This document shows positions 13,677-23,263 of a DNA stretch of 46,839 bases, one piece after another. The DNA lies in the NCBI GenBank assembly GCA_017547085.1, contig JAFYQM010000010.1:1-46839 (forward strand), read 5' to 3'. The notes below the pieces were generated by a model. The model was not told the origin of the DNA. It searched no databases and saw only the letters and a list, made by a program, of their open reading frames with translations. Positions within the stretch are counted from its first letter, which is position 1. Each line of letters begins with the position of its first letter. The translations under genes were made by a program, and so were the position numbers. Source of the DNA: Oscillibacter sp. Its GTDB lineage: Bacteria; Bacillota; Clostridia; Oscillospirales; Oscillospiraceae.

Positions 13677-15764
13677 TTACACACTGAATAAAAGTTCGCT
13701 GTAGACAGGGAAGGGCCAGCAGTCGGCGGCAGTCAGAGTCTCCAGCTTATCGGCTAAAGTGCGGGCGGAATCCATGTGAGGGATCAGCACGTTGTGACAG
13801 TAGACCATGGCATCCAGAGAATCATGGGGGATCTGTTTCAAATCGGTCTCCAGCTGGCTGCAGACAGCCGTCAGCTCGTCTGTCAGCTGGGAAATGGTTT
13901 TGGCGGTCGTGGTTTCGTAGCCGCAGGCGACACCCATGGCATCCTTGTGGTATGCCCGCTGGCAAAGCTGGTCCGCAAAGCCGGACACAGCGGGCAGGAT
14001 CTCGTGGCGCAGCATGTCGATCATGGTTTTAGCCTCGATGATCGTGACCGTGGAGTAATTCTCAATATGGATCTCGGCGCGGGCCTCCAGCTCCTCGCGG
14101 GTGTAGATGCCGTGCTTGACAAACAGAGCCGCGTTTTTATCGGAATAGTACATGGGCAGGGCGTCAGCGGTGGAAACCAGATTGCTCAGGCCGCGGCGCT
14201 CTGCTTCGGCGATCCATGCGTCATCATAGCCGTTGCCGTTGAAGAGAATACGCTGATGTTCAGTAAAGACCCGCTTGATCAGGGCGTGAAGATCGGACTG
14301 GAAGTCGGAGGACTGCTCCAGTTCATCTGCGAACTGACCCAACTCCTCCGCCATGATGGTGTTCAGCGCCACGTTGGGGCCGGAGATGGACTGGGAGGAA
14401 CCCAGCATACGGAATTCAAATTTGTTGCCGGTAAAGGCCATGGGGGAGGTGCGGTTCCGGTCGGTGTTGTCCTGCGGAATGGCGGGCATGGCATCCACAC
14501 CGATAGCCAGCGTGCGCTTGCCGGCCTCCTGATATTCCGTGCCGTTGATGATGGAATCCACCACAGCATTCAGCTCGTCGCCGAGGAAGATGGACAGCAC
14601 AGCGGGAGGGGCCTCCTGCGCGCCCAGACGGTGGTCGTTGCCGGGGAAGGCGACCGTGGCCCGCAGGAAGTCCTGATACTCGTCCACGCCCTTGATGAAT
14701 GCGGCGAGGAACAGCAGGAAGCGGGCGTTCTGGCTGGGGGTGGAGCCGGGTTTGAACAGATTCTTGCCGGTGTCCGTTCCCAGAGACCAGTTGTCGTGTT
14801 TACCGGAACCATTGAAGCCGGCAAAGGGTTTTTCGTGAAGGAGGCAGACGAGATTGTGGCGGTCTGCCACCTTCTTCATCATCTCCATGGTTAGCTGGTT
14901 GTGGTCGCAGGCGGAATTAGCGTCAGAGAAAATAGGGGCCATTTCGTGTTGAGAGGGAGCCACCTCGTTGTGCTTGGTCTGGCTCAGCACGCCCAGATCC
15001 CACAGGGATTCGTCCAGGTCCTTCATGTAGGCGGCTACGCGGGGCTTGATGGCACCGTAGTAGTGATCTTCCAGCTCCTGTCCGCGCGGCGGCTTGGCGC
15101 CGAACAGGGTGCGGCCGGTCATGCGCAGGTCCTTGCGGCGGTTATACAGCGCCTTGTCGATCAGGAAGTATTCCTGCTCGGCACCTACCTGCGGGATGAC
15201 CCGCTTTGTCTCTGTGTCGCCAAAGAGGCGCAGGACGCGCAGCGCCTGCCGGTTCACTTCATCCATGGAACGCAGCAAGGGCGTCTTTGCGTCCAGTGCA
15301 TGGCCGGAATGGGAGCAGAACACGGTGGGAATGCACAGGGAGCCCTCCTTGATAAATGCGAAGGAACTGGGGTCCCATGCTGTGTAGCCGCGGGCCTCAA
15401 AGGTGGCCCGCAGACCGCCGGAGGGGAAGGAGGACGCATCCGATTCGCCGCGCACCAGATTCTTGCCGGAGAATTCCATGATGATTTTGCCGCCCTCTGC
15501 AGGCGTGATGAAGCTGTCGTGCTTTTCCGCAGTGACGCCGGTCATGGGCTGGAACCAGTGGGTGTAGTGGGTGCAGCCCCGCTCCACGGCCCACTGCTTC
15601 ATGGCCTCTGCAATTTCGTTTGCGGTGTCCAGATCCAGCTGTGTGCCGTCAGTGATGCACTTTTTCCACGTCCCGTAGGAATCGGGAGAGAGCCGCTCTT
15701 TCATAGCATCCTCGTTGAATACAAGGCGGCCAAAGCGCTCGGGCAGTTTCATGGATGTACTCAT
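13677..15764 (-). CDS. glnN: Glutamine synthetase, type III
   Basis: The 695-aa enzyme is much longer than type I GS (about 450 aa) and matches the type III class of Bacteroides and Clostridia. It condenses glutamate, ammonia and ATP to glutamine. Metal- and substrate-site motifs include GAEQEYF (about 194-200), KHNEVAPSQHEMAP, FAGFNGSGKHDNWSLGT, GNDHRLGAQEAPPA, DRNRTSPMAFTGNKFEFR and LGSSQS. ATG 15764 has AGGAGG 9 nt upstream; another ATG at 15773 is only 1 nt from it and is unlikely. It stands alone as a transcription unit. No convincing promoter or nitrogen-control box is visible in the 184-nt upstream gap. Confidence 0.94.
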   Translation of the reverse strand: MSTSMKLPERFGRLVFNEDAMKERLSPDSYGTWKKCITDGTQLDLDTANEIAEAMKQWAVERGCTHYTHWFQPMTGVTAEKHDSFITPAEGGKIIMEFSGKNLVRGESDASSFPSGGLRATFEARGYTAWDPSSFAFIKEGSLCIPTVFCSHSGHALDAKTPLLRSMDEVNRQALRVLRLFGDTETKRVIPQVGAEQEYFLIDKALYNRRKDLRMTGRTLFGAKPPRGQELEDHYYGAIKPRVAAYMKDLDESLWDLGVLSQTKHNEVAPSQHEMAPIFSDANSACDHNQLTMEMMKKVADRHNLVCLLHEKPFAGFNGSGKHDNWSLGTDTGKNLFKPGSTPSQNARFLLFLAAFIKGVDEYQDFLRATVAFPGNDHRLGAQEAPPAVLSIFLGDELNAVVDSIINGTEYQEAGKRTLAIGVDAMPAIPQDNTDRNRTSPMAFTGNKFEFRMLGSSQSISGPNVALNTIMAEELGQFADELEQSSDFQSDLHALIKRVFTEHQRILFNGNGYDDAWIAEAERRGLSNLVSTADALPMYYSDKNAALFVKHGIYTREELEARAEIHIENYSTVTIIEAKTMIDMLRHEILPAVSGFADQLCQRAYHKDAMGVACGYETTTAKTISQLTDELTAVCSQLETDLKQIPHDSLDAMVYCHNVLIPHMDSARTLADKLETLTAADCWPFPVYSELLFSV

Positions 15765-15915
15765 ACGTTTCATCCTCCTGTGTTTCTCAATTAGATAGTA
15801 ACATAAAAACGCAGGAACACAATAGGAAATCCAACCAGTTTTTGACATAAAAATACGTTTACCCCCACGCAGTTTTACAAAAAGCTGCATGAAACAGGAC
15901 CTTTGTTCCCTAAAA

Positions 15916-15949
15916 AAACAGGGACGCCCCGGTCGGGGCGTCCCTGTTT
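15916..15949 (-). terminator. Terminator of spoVT
   Basis: The very strong stem ACAGGGACGCCCC/GGGGCGTCCCTGT (about 15918-15947) has a GGTC loop. On the minus strand it is followed by seven T residues. It begins directly at the spoVT stop codon. Confidence 0.88.
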
Positions 15950-16491
15950 CAGCCTTCCATGTGTCGTCCGAGAAATGCGGCAACGGTCTGCGCCAGCTTG
16001 TACTCCGCGTCACCGGTGACCGGCGTGGCGGAGGTGCCCACAAACAGGACCAGACCCAGCAGGTCACCCTCTGCCAGAATCGGTGCTGCCACATGCACCA
16101 GCAGGTTATCAGAACTGTCAGACACGGGGATGGCCTCCGCGTCGCCGGTATACTGATAGATGCGGCGGCTTTCCATGATCTGTTCCAGTTCCGCGGTGAT
16201 GTGCTTGCCCATCAGCTCCCTCTTTCCGCCGCCGGCTACGGAGATGACGGCATCCCGGTCGGTTACAGCACAGATGCTGCCGGTGGAACGGCTCATGGTC
16301 TCACAAAGCTGCGCTGCAAAATCGTCCATGCCCCCCAGCAGGGAGTATTTCTTGAAGATCACCTCGCCGTCACGGCTGGTATAGATTTCCAGCGGATCGC
16401 CCTCGCGGATCCGCATGGTGCGGCGGATCTCCTTGGGGATGACCACCCGCCCCAAGTCATCAATGCGCCGGACAATACCTGTTGCTTTCAT
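15949..16491 (-). CDS. spoVT: Stage V sporulation protein T (AbrB-type DNA-binding regulator)
   Basis: The 180-aa transcription factor has normal SpoVT length. Residues 1-50 form the swapped-hairpin AbrB domain (ATGIVRRIDDLGRVVIPKE, RIREGDPLEIYT). Residues about 55-178 form the GAF-like C-terminal domain. In Bacillus, SpoVT acts in the forespore under sigma-G and tunes late sporulation genes, so its presence implies an endospore former. AAAGGAG lies 12 nt before ATG 16491. A TATAAT on the minus strand (16555-16550) could be a -10 element, but I see no clear partner and no good sigma-G pair. Neighbours are functionally unrelated. Confidence 0.93.
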   Translation of the reverse strand: MKATGIVRRIDDLGRVVIPKEIRRTMRIREGDPLEIYTSRDGEVIFKKYSLLGGMDDFAAQLCETMSRSTGSICAVTDRDAVISVAGGGKRELMGKHITAELEQIMESRRIYQYTGDAEAIPVSDSSDNLLVHVAAPILAEGDLLGLVLFVGTSATPVTGDAEYKLAQTVAAFLGRHMEG

Positions 16492-16566
16492 AATGCTTCA
16501 GATCTCCTTTAACTCAAATCGTACCGTTGTTATCTGTTAAAAGAAGAAAATTATACTTCCAGCGGC

Positions 16567-16601
16567 AAAAAAACCGTGCCTGCAGGCGCAGGCACGGTTT
16601 T
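16567..16601 (-). terminator. Terminator of the SDF symporter gene
   Basis: The stem AAACCGTGCCTGC/GCAGGCACGGTTT (about 16571-16600) has loop AGGC. On the minus strand it ends in a run of seven T residues (16573-16567). It lies 8 nt beyond the gene's stop. Confidence 0.87.
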
Positions 16602-16608
16602 GAAAAAA

Positions 16609-17826
16609 TTATTTCTGTTTTGTGCGTTCCCAACGGTTCACGCAAAGCGTGCAGGCAATATCGCCGGTGACGTTCAGACAGGTGCGGCCCATGTCGAACA
16701 GGCGGTCCACAGCGACGATCAGGCCGATATAGGAAACGGGGATGCCAACCGCCTCCAGTGTCATGGCCAGCATGATCATACCGGCACCGGAGACGCCCGC
16801 AGTGCCGACAGAGGCCAGTGTGGCAGTCAGCACCACCAGTACCATTTGGCCCAGCGTCAGCTCCATGCCGGCGCAGGAGGCCAGAAAGACCGTGGCAACA
16901 CACTGGTAGATGGCCGTGCCGTCCATGTTGATGGTGGTGCCGAGGGGCAGCACAAAGGAGGAAATGTCACTGTCTGCACCCATGCTGTCCGCGCATTTTT
17001 TGGAAACCGGCAGCGTGGCGGCGGAGGAAGCGGAGGTGAATGCAAAAATGATCGCGGCAGAGGTGCCTTTGAAAAATGCGGCGGGGCTGATGCCGGCAAA
17101 ACACTTTGCGGAAAAAGAGTAGACGGCCAGCGCATGAATGAAATAGCCGATATAGGCGCACAGCAGTACCAGTGCCAGATGGCCCAGGATCTCCGCGCCC
17201 TGCGTGGCCACGACCCAGGACATATAGGTGAACACGCCGATGGGAGCCAGCCGGATGATAAAGGACATCAACTGCTCAATGACCGCATAGAAGGAGGAGA
17301 CAATGTCGCGGCAGAGCCTGCCCTTTTCCCCAGCGGCCATGATGCTGCCGCCAAAGAACAGGGCGATCACGATCACCTGCAGCATGTTGGCCTCGGAGAA
17401 GGATTTCCACATGTTGGTGGGAAACATATCCACAAGGGTCGCCATGAAGCCGCCGAACTCTTTGGCTTCGTATGTGGCGCTGCCGATCTCGCCGGAAAGG
17501 TCGGGGAACAGGCCCAGTGAATTGAACGCAGTGGCAACGGAAAGTCCGATGACGCAGGCGATGGCTGTGGTGCACAGGAAAAAGACCAGCGTCTTCCAAC
17601 CCACGGCACCGACTTTCTTCATGTTGTCCATGGAGAGGATGCCGTCGATCATGGAGAACAGCACCACCGGCACTACAATGAATTTCAGGAGATTTACAAA
17701 GATATCGCCAAAGGGCTTCAGGTAGGCGGCGGTAAACGCCTCTGTGCCGGTCAGCGTACAGACCAGACCAACGGTAATGCCGGCCAGCAGCGCCAGCAGG
17801 ATCTGCTTTGGAAGACTCATTTTCAT
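16609..17826 (-). CDS. Dicarboxylate/amino acid:cation symporter (SDF/DAACS family)
   Basis: The 405-aa inner-membrane transporter is of typical size for GltP/DctA/SstT proteins, with eight helices and two re-entrant hairpins. Diagnostic segments are the serine-rich FTSASSAATLPVSKK hairpin (HP1), NMDGTAIYQ (sodium-site TM7), GTAGVSGAG (HP2), and VDRLFDMGRTCLNVTGD (TM8, with the substrate-contacting Asp/Arg region). It imports glutamate, aspartate, C4-dicarboxylates or serine/threonine with sodium or protons; the sequence alone does not give the substrate. ATG 17826 has AGAGGT about 8 nt upstream. It lies 86 nt after the TSUP gene with no terminator between them, so co-transcription is possible. 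Confidence 0.92.
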   Translation of the reverse strand: MKMSLPKQILLALLAGITVGLVCTLTGTEAFTAAYLKPFGDIFVNLLKFIVVPVVLFSMIDGILSMDNMKKVGAVGWKTLVFFLCTTAIACVIGLSVATAFNSLGLFPDLSGEIGSATYEAKEFGGFMATLVDMFPTNMWKSFSEANMLQVIVIALFFGGSIMAAGEKGRLCRDIVSSFYAVIEQLMSFIIRLAPIGVFTYMSWVVATQGAEILGHLALVLLCAYIGYFIHALAVYSFSAKCFAGISPAAFFKGTSAAIIFAFTSASSAATLPVSKKCADSMGADSDISSFVLPLGTTINMDGTAIYQCVATVFLASCAGMELTLGQMVLVVLTATLASVGTAGVSGAGMIMLAMTLEAVGIPVSYIGLIVAVDRLFDMGRTCLNVTGDIACTLCVNRWERTKQK

Positions 17827-17912
17827 CAGTAAGTACCTCTTGATCAGAATAGATTTGAAACTGAGTGGGTAAGAAAAGGGTGCCCTGCGATGGGGGGAAG
17901 TATCCGTGACGG

Positions 17913-18737
17913 TCAGTTCCAGAACTGGGGGAACAGCAGCTCACTGCCGATTTTCACCGTCAGCAGGAGCAGTACGAAGATCACAGCGGGACGCACGATC
18001 TTGCTGCCGTTTTTGATAGCGACTCCGGCGCCTAAATAGTGTCCGAGGATGGAGGCGCAGGCGGCGATCAGGCCCACTCCAAGGAAAGCGTAGCCCGCTG
18101 CCAGCGCGGAACAGATACCGCCGATGTTGGAGGCCAGATTGATCACCTTGGTGCATCCGGCGGCATGGCGGGTATCCATGCGGGCGAGGCGGACAAAGGT
18201 GATCATCAAAAAGGTGCCGGTGCCGGGGCCGTAATAGCCGTCATAGCAGCCGATCACCGCTGCTGCCGCGCAGACGATCAACAGACGGGTGCGGGACGGA
18301 AGGTCGCCCGGCTCGTCAGGCCATCTGCGGTCCCGCAGGGTAATGAGTGCGATGACCGGCAGGATGAGCAGCAGCAGGTATTTCAAAATGACATCCGGCG
18401 TATGGTGCTGCAGATAGGTGCCCGCGACACTGCCCAGCATGGAGATGGCCGCGGCAGGCAGACACAGCTTCCAGTCCACATATCCGCTTTTCACAAAACG
18501 AGCCGTGGAAAAGATCGTGCCGACGCCGGAGGAGATCTTGTTGGTGCCGAGAATGAAGTAGGTGGGGACGTCACCCAGCGCCATCAGGTAGACGGGAACG
18601 GAGATGATCCCGCCGCCGCCGGCGATGGCATCCATAAACGCCGCGGCAAAGACGCCGATACAGATCAGCAGAATGATCCAGAGGGGGAACCTGTCCACAG
18701 TGCAGTTTACGAATGGGGAAAGAAACGGTAGAGACAT
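17913..18737 (-). CDS. TSUP-family (TauE/SafE) membrane transporter
   Basis: The 274-aa protein has about eight membrane helices, the usual size for the sulfite/organosulfonate exporter-like family. The N-terminal GVFAAAFMDAIAGGGG and LGTNKISSGVGTIFS are the repeated family motifs. The second half repeats them as GCYDGYYGPGTGTF and CTKVINLASNIGG. Members move small anions such as sulfite, sulfolactate or sulfoacetate; the substrate is unknown here. ATG 18737 has AGGAG about 8 nt before it. The symporter gene follows 86 nt downstream on the same strand. Confidence 0.9.
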   Translation of the reverse strand: MSLPFLSPFVNCTVDRFPLWIILLICIGVFAAAFMDAIAGGGGIISVPVYLMALGDVPTYFILGTNKISSGVGTIFSTARFVKSGYVDWKLCLPAAAISMLGSVAGTYLQHHTPDVILKYLLLLILPVIALITLRDRRWPDEPGDLPSRTRLLIVCAAAAVIGCYDGYYGPGTGTFLMITFVRLARMDTRHAAGCTKVINLASNIGGICSALAAGYAFLGVGLIAACASILGHYLGAGVAIKNGSKIVRPAVIFVLLLLTVKIGSELLFPQFWN

Positions 18738-18942
18738 ATATGCATCTCCTGTCGAATAGTTGCAAAAGCCCGTTTATTCTATCAGACCGGGGGTGCAAAC
18801 GCAAGACGCAGAAAAGGAAAGATTTGTCCTTTTCTGAAAAAAATTGAAAGAACCCACAAAAGATTGGGAAAGAACTGGTTAAAAAAACGAAGGAACTGGA
18901 CAAAGAGACTAAAAGGTAGGACTTTTTTCGACAGGTCTATCC
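18738..18942. other. Upstream half of the divergent TSUP-glgC gap
   Basis: The full gap is 342 nt. The part outside the glgC promoter holds one inverted repeat, CAGAAAAGGA/TCCTTTTCTG (18809-18818 with 18827-18836). It could be an operator or part of a transcript end; no T-run follows it. I see no gene, and no clear promoter for the TSUP gene. Confidence 0.4.
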
Positions 18943-18971
18943 TTGACGCTATTTTCTAAAACAAGTATAAT
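18943..18971 (+). promoter_or_regulatory. Sigma-A-type promoter of the glycogen operon
   Basis: TTGACG (18943-18948) and TATAAT (18966-18971) have a 17-bp spacer, close to consensus. The start near 18978 leaves an untranslated leader of about 100 nt before glgC, with AGGAG close to the start codon. Confidence 0.82.
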
Positions 18972-19079
18972 GTATAAGAATATACCCCGTGAAAAAGGCC
19001 AAAGGCTGTGAAGAGGAATGCAGCCGGCGGAACGTGTTTTGGAGAAAGAAGAAAACAGGCAAAAGGAGCTGGAGCAAAC

Positions 19080-20285
19080 ATGAAAAAAGAATGTATCGCC
19101 ATGTTGTTGGCCGGCGGTCAGGGAAGCCGTCTGTATGTGCTGACAAGTGATGTGGCGAAGCCTGCCGTCCCCTTTGGCGGCAAGTACCGCATCATCGACT
19201 TTCCTCTGTCCAATTGCATCAATTCCGGCATCGATACCGTGGGCGTGCTGACCCAGTACCGCCCTTTGGAGCTGAACGGCTATATCGGCAGCGGCCAGCC
19301 TTGGGACCTGGACGGTAGTACCGGCGGCGTACATATTCTGCCTCCCTATCAGGGCGCCAAGGGTGGTTCCTGGTACAAAGGCACGGCCAACGCCATTTAT
19401 CAGAACATCGGCTTTATTGACATGTATGATCCTGAGTATGTGGTGATCCTCTCCGGTGACCACATCTATAAGATGGACTACTCTGACATGGTGGCCCGTC
19501 ACAAGGCTGCCAAGGCAGCCTGCACCATTTCCGTCATGGAAGTGCCCTGGGCGGAGGCATCCCGCTTTGGTATCATGGCGGTGGACGGCGACGATATGAT
19601 TACTGAGTTCGCCGAAAAACCCAAGGAGCCCAAGAGCAATCTGGCTTCTATGGGTATCTATGTCTTCTCCTGGCAGGCCCTGCGTAAGTACCTGACCGAG
19701 GATGAGGCGGACCCCAATTCTGAGAACGACTTCGGCAAGAATGTGATCCCTGCCATGCTGAACAACGGCGAGAAGATGGCGGCCTACCGTTTCCAGGGCT
19801 ACTGGAAAGACGTGGGTACGCTGGACTCTCTGTGGGATGCCAACATGGATATGCTCTCTGCCGACTCCGGTCTGGACCTGACCGATGACAGCTGGACCAT
19901 CTACGCCCGCAGCGTAAATGCGCCTCCTGCATTCCTTGGCGCGGAGGCAAAGGTGACCCACAGCGCCATCAACCGTGGCAGCGATCTGGAAGGCACTGTG
20001 GAAAACTCTGTGCTGTTCACCAATGTCACCGTGGGCAAGGGCGCAAAGGTCAGCTATTCCGTGCTGCTGCCCGGCACCGTGGTGGAAGAAGGCGCGGTTG
20101 TAGAGTACGCCATTCTGGGCGGCGACAGCTGCGTGGTCGGCAAGAATTGCCGCGTGGGCGGTGCGCCTGCAGAGGGCGAAGACAAGAAACTGGCGATTCT
20201 GGCTCCGGGCTGCTGCCTGGCAGAAGGAACAGAGGTTCTCCCCGGCATCATGTTGGGCAAGAACGGTGAGGAGGTGTCCAGATGA
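19080..20285 (+). CDS. glgC: Glucose-1-phosphate adenylyltransferase, catalytic subunit
   Basis: The 401-aa enzyme makes ADP-glucose from ATP and glucose-1-phosphate, the committed step of glycogen synthesis. N-terminal motifs are [59 protein letters not shown] and the glucose-1-P site FAEKPKEP. A left-handed beta-helix C-terminus follows (repeated V-x-x-SVLLPG-like rungs). ATG 19080 was chosen over an upstream in-frame codon because it gives the normal N-terminus and has AGGAG upstream. It overlaps glgD by 4 nt, matching the GlgC-GlgD heterotetramer known in Firmicutes. Confidence 0.96.
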   Translation: MKKECIAMLLAGGQGSRLYVLTSDVAKPAVPFGGKYRIIDFPLSNCINSGIDTVGVLTQYRPLELNGYIGSGQPWDLDGSTGGVHILPPYQGAKGGSWYKGTANAIYQNIGFIDMYDPEYVVILSGDHIYKMDYSDMVARHKAAKAACTISVMEVPWAEASRFGIMAVDGDDMITEFAEKPKEPKSNLASMGIYVFSWQALRKYLTEDEADPNSENDFGKNVIPAMLNNGEKMAAYRFQGYWKDVGTLDSLWDANMDMLSADSGLDLTDDSWTIYARSVNAPPAFLGAEAKVTHSAINRGSDLEGTVENSVLFTNVTVGKGAKVSYSVLLPGTVVEEGAVVEYAILGGDSCVVGKNCRVGGAPAEGEDKKLAILAPGCCLAEGTEVLPGIMLGKNGEEVSR

Positions 20286-21394
20286 ACGGACTGCATGGTA
20301 TCATTTTCTCTTACGAGCGTCGTAACGACCTCAGAGAACTGGGCGAGATCCGCTCTGCGGCATCCCTGCCCTTCGGCGGCCGCTATCGTGCGGTGGACTT
20401 CCCCCTGTCCAGTCTGGTCAACGCCGGCGTAACGGATGTGGGCGTTGTGCTGCACGGTCGTTATCAGAGTATGCTGGACCATCTGGGCACCGGTAAGGAC
20501 TGGGACCTGTCCCGCAAGCGCGGCGGTCTGAAGATCCTGCCTCCCTTCAACTATCAGAAGGAGTGGGGCGTCATGCCCTTCCGCGGCAAGATCGAGGCGT
20601 TGGCCGGTGTGCGCTCCTATCTGGAGAACATCCGTCAGGACTATGTGGTGCTGATGGACGGCGATCTGGTGGCCAACCTGCCGCTGGCAGACGTGCTGGA
20701 GCAGCACATTGCCACCAAGGCGGACATTACGGTGGTCTGCGCCAACGACAGCTTTACCATTGAAGACGGCACTTACTTTGAAAAGGATGAGACGGGCCGC
20801 GTCAAGGAGGTCCTGTATCACCTGCAGACGCCCCGCGGCCACCGCAGTCTGGAGACCTATGTGCTCTCCACGAAGCTGCTGAAGAAGCTGGTGGACGAGT
20901 GCTATGCCAAGGGCCAGTTCAGCTGGCGGCAGGATGTTCTGCTGGCCAAGAAGGATGAACTCCATGAGCAGTGCTATATCTGGAGCGGCTTCGCCACCCA
21001 GATGCGTACCGTGAAGGAGTACTATGACCGCAGCATGCAGCTGCTGGATCCCGCCATCCGCAAGGAACTGTTCACGCCGGAGCGTCCCATCCGTGCCAAG
21101 GGCGCGGATAAGGCGTCCACCTATGTGGGCCCCGAGGGCTGCTGCGTCAATTCTCTGGTGGCAGAGGGTTGCCGGATCGAGGGTAATGTTGTAAACTCTG
21201 TTCTGTTCCCCGGCGTCGTGGTAGAGGCCGGTGCGGAAGTGTGCAACTGCGTCCTCTTCAAGGAGACCACGGTGCGCAAGGGAGCCAAGCTGTCCTTCGT
21301 GGTGGCTGATAAGCACGTTGAGATCCTGGAGGACCGTACCCTGATGGGCCATACCAATTATCCCATCGTGCTGTCCAAGGGTACAAAGGTGTAA
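20282..21394 (+). CDS. glgD: GlgD, regulatory subunit of glucose-1-phosphate adenylyltransferase
   Basis: The 370-aa GlgC paralogue keeps the fold but not the catalytic loop. The N-terminus reads [26 protein letters not shown]-type sequence (segments [11 protein letters not shown] and [17 protein letters not shown]) instead of GlgC's AGGQGSRL. This is characteristic of GlgD, which is inactive or weak alone but increases activity in complex with GlgC in Bacillus and Ruminococcus. The C-terminal beta-helix rungs are present ([17 protein letters not shown]). The start overlaps the glgC stop (ATGA). A GC-rich hairpin separates it from glgA. Confidence 0.94.
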   Translation: MNGLHGIIFSYERRNDLRELGEIRSAASLPFGGRYRAVDFPLSSLVNAGVTDVGVVLHGRYQSMLDHLGTGKDWDLSRKRGGLKILPPFNYQKEWGVMPFRGKIEALAGVRSYLENIRQDYVVLMDGDLVANLPLADVLEQHIATKADITVVCANDSFTIEDGTYFEKDETGRVKEVLYHLQTPRGHRSLETYVLSTKLLKKLVDECYAKGQFSWRQDVLLAKKDELHEQCYIWSGFATQMRTVKEYYDRSMQLLDPAIRKELFTPERPIRAKGADKASTYVGPEGCCVNSLVAEGCRIEGNVVNSVLFPGVVVEAGAEVCNCVLFKETTVRKGAKLSFVVADKHVEILEDRTLMGHTNYPIVLSKGTKV

Positions 21395-21406
21395 TTGCAA
21401 AACAAT

Positions 21407-21429
21407 AGGGGGGACGCTGTCCCCCCTTT
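21407..21429 (+). terminator. GC-rich hairpin between glgD and glgA
   Basis: The stem AGGGGGGAC/GTCCCCCCT (21407-21427) has a GCT loop and only three T residues after it. It may be a weak terminator that lowers glgA-glgP transcription relative to glgCD, or an RNA-stabilising end. Confidence 0.5.
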
Positions 21430-21487
21430 GTCCCGCGTTTCAGTAAACCGATTACGAACAACAAAACAAACCCAAAAGGAGACTTTT

Positions 21488-23254
21488 ATGAAGATTTTAT
21501 ATGCAACCAGTGAGGCTGTGCCGTTTTGCAAGACCGGCGGTCTGGCAGACGTGGCCGGCTCGCTGCCCGCGGCTCTGGCAGAACAGGGCGCGGAAGTGGC
21601 CGTGGTGCTGCCCCTGTACCAGAAGGTGCGGGAAAAATTCGGTGATCAGCTGCAGTTTATCTGCTATGACTATGTGGATTTGGCATGGCGCCACAGCTAT
21701 TGCGGCCTGTTTGCGCTGGAGCGCGATGGCGTGACCTGGTATTTCCTGGACAACGAGCAGTATTTCAACCGCCCCAACCTGTATGGCTACGGCGACGATA
21801 ACGAGCGCTTCGGCTTCTTCTCCCGCGCCGTGGTGAAGATGCTGGATCACATGAAGTTCTGGCCGGAAGTCATTCACTGCAACGACTGGCAGACGGCCCT
21901 GATCCCCATCTATCTCAGCGATGACGGCGTCCGTGAGGACCGCTATCGCTCCATCAAGACCGCGCTGACCATCCACAATATTGAGTATCAGGGCCGCTAC
22001 GGCCTGAACACCCTGGGTGACCTGTTCGGTCTGGATCAGGGCTGGGCCAATGACGGCACCATTATCATGGATGGCGATGTGAACCTGATCAAGGGCGCTA
22101 TTTTGTGCGCCGACGCAGTGAACGCCGTGTCTCCGACGTATGCCAACGAACTGAAAATGGCATACTTTGCCCATCGGCTGGAGGACATCATGCGTCAGTG
22201 CGAGTATAAGCTTTCCGGCGTGCTCAACGGCATCGATATGAAGCTGTACGATCCCGCTGCGGATACCCGTATCACGAAGAACTACTCCGCAGATGACGTC
22301 TCCGGCAAGGCTGAGAACAAGCTGGCTCTGCAGCGGATGGTGGGCCTGCGTGAGGAAGCTGACACCCCGATCCTCGCCATTGTCAGCCGGCTGGTTTCCC
22401 ATAAGGGTTTGGACTTGATTTGCGAAGTGCTTCATGATATTATGGAGCTTCCGGTGCAGTTGGTGATTCTTGGCAAGGGCGATCAGAAGTATGAGGAGTT
22501 CTTCCACTGGGCAGCACAGCAGTATCAGGGCCGTATGGCGGTGATGCTGGACTATAACGAGGCGCTGTCCATGGCGATCTACTCCGGTGCCGACCTGTTC
22601 CTGATGCCTTCCAAGAGCGAACCCTGCGGCCTCAGCCAGATGATTGCCATGCGCTACGGCACGGTGCCCATCGTCCGCGAGACCGGCGGCCTGCGTGACA
22701 GCGTGCAGCCCTATGAGGCATGGCGCGATGCCGGTACCGGCTTCACCTTTGCCAACTATGCCAGCGGCGATATGCTGTATGTGATCCGCGAGGCTGTGTA
22801 TCTGTATAAGGATTATCCCGAGGCATTTGCCCGCCTGCAGGGCCGCGCCATGAAGTGCGACTTCAGCTGGAACCGCAGCGCTAAGGAATACCTGCGCATC
22901 TACGATACCATCACCGGCCGTGCATGGGCCGTGGAGGAAGCGCCTGCGGAAGAGAAGCCTGTCAAGAAGACCAGAAAGACCGCGGCAAAAAAGACGGCGG
23001 AAAAGGCCGAGGAGAAGAAGCCTGCCGCCAAGAAGACAGCGGCGAAGAAGACCACCGAAAAGGCCGCAGAGAAAAAGAGCGCGGCAAAGAAAACCACGAA
23101 AAAAGCGGAAGTGGTCGAGAGTGCCCCTGCTGAAACGACAGAGGAGGCACCTGTCAAAAAGACCAGAAAAACCGCTGTAAAGAAAGAAACCACCAAGAAA
23201 GAGACCACAAAGAAAGGGCCCGCCAAATCGAAGAAGGACGATGCGGCGGAGTAA
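21488..23254 (+). CDS. glgA: Glycogen synthase (ADP-glucose, GT5) with a lysine/alanine-rich C-terminal tail
   Basis: The 588-aa protein elongates alpha-1,4-glucan from ADP-glucose. Residues 1 to about 477 are a complete GT5 synthase: MKILYATSEAVPFCKTGGLADV with the KTGGL substrate loop, HCNDWQTALIP, LTIHNIEYQGRYG, a LNGIDMKLYDP region, ISRLV-type VSRLVSHKGLDL, and the C-terminal SKSEPCGLSQMIAMRYGTVP and ETGGLRDSV. The rest, about 110 residues, is low-complexity and built of KKTRKTAAKK and AAKKTTEKA-like repeats, resembling histone H1 or HU-tail sequence, and is absent from ordinary GlgA. ATG 21488 has AAAAGGAG 6 nt upstream. glgP follows after 9 nt. Confidence 0.95.
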   Translation: MKILYATSEAVPFCKTGGLADVAGSLPAALAEQGAEVAVVLPLYQKVREKFGDQLQFICYDYVDLAWRHSYCGLFALERDGVTWYFLDNEQYFNRPNLYGYGDDNERFGFFSRAVVKMLDHMKFWPEVIHCNDWQTALIPIYLSDDGVREDRYRSIKTALTIHNIEYQGRYGLNTLGDLFGLDQGWANDGTIIMDGDVNLIKGAILCADAVNAVSPTYANELKMAYFAHRLEDIMRQCEYKLSGVLNGIDMKLYDPAADTRITKNYSADDVSGKAENKLALQRMVGLREEADTPILAIVSRLVSHKGLDLICEVLHDIMELPVQLVILGKGDQKYEEFFHWAAQQYQGRMAVMLDYNEALSMAIYSGADLFLMPSKSEPCGLSQMIAMRYGTVPIVRETGGLRDSVQPYEAWRDAGTGFTFANYASGDMLYVIREAVYLYKDYPEAFARLQGRAMKCDFSWNRSAKEYLRIYDTITGRAWAVEEAPAEEKPVKKTRKTAAKKTAEKAEEKKPAAKKTAAKKTTEKAAEKKSAAKKTTKKAEVVESAPAETTEEAPVKKTRKTAVKKETTKKETTKKGPAKSKKDDAAE

Positions 23255-23263
23255 GGAACATCC

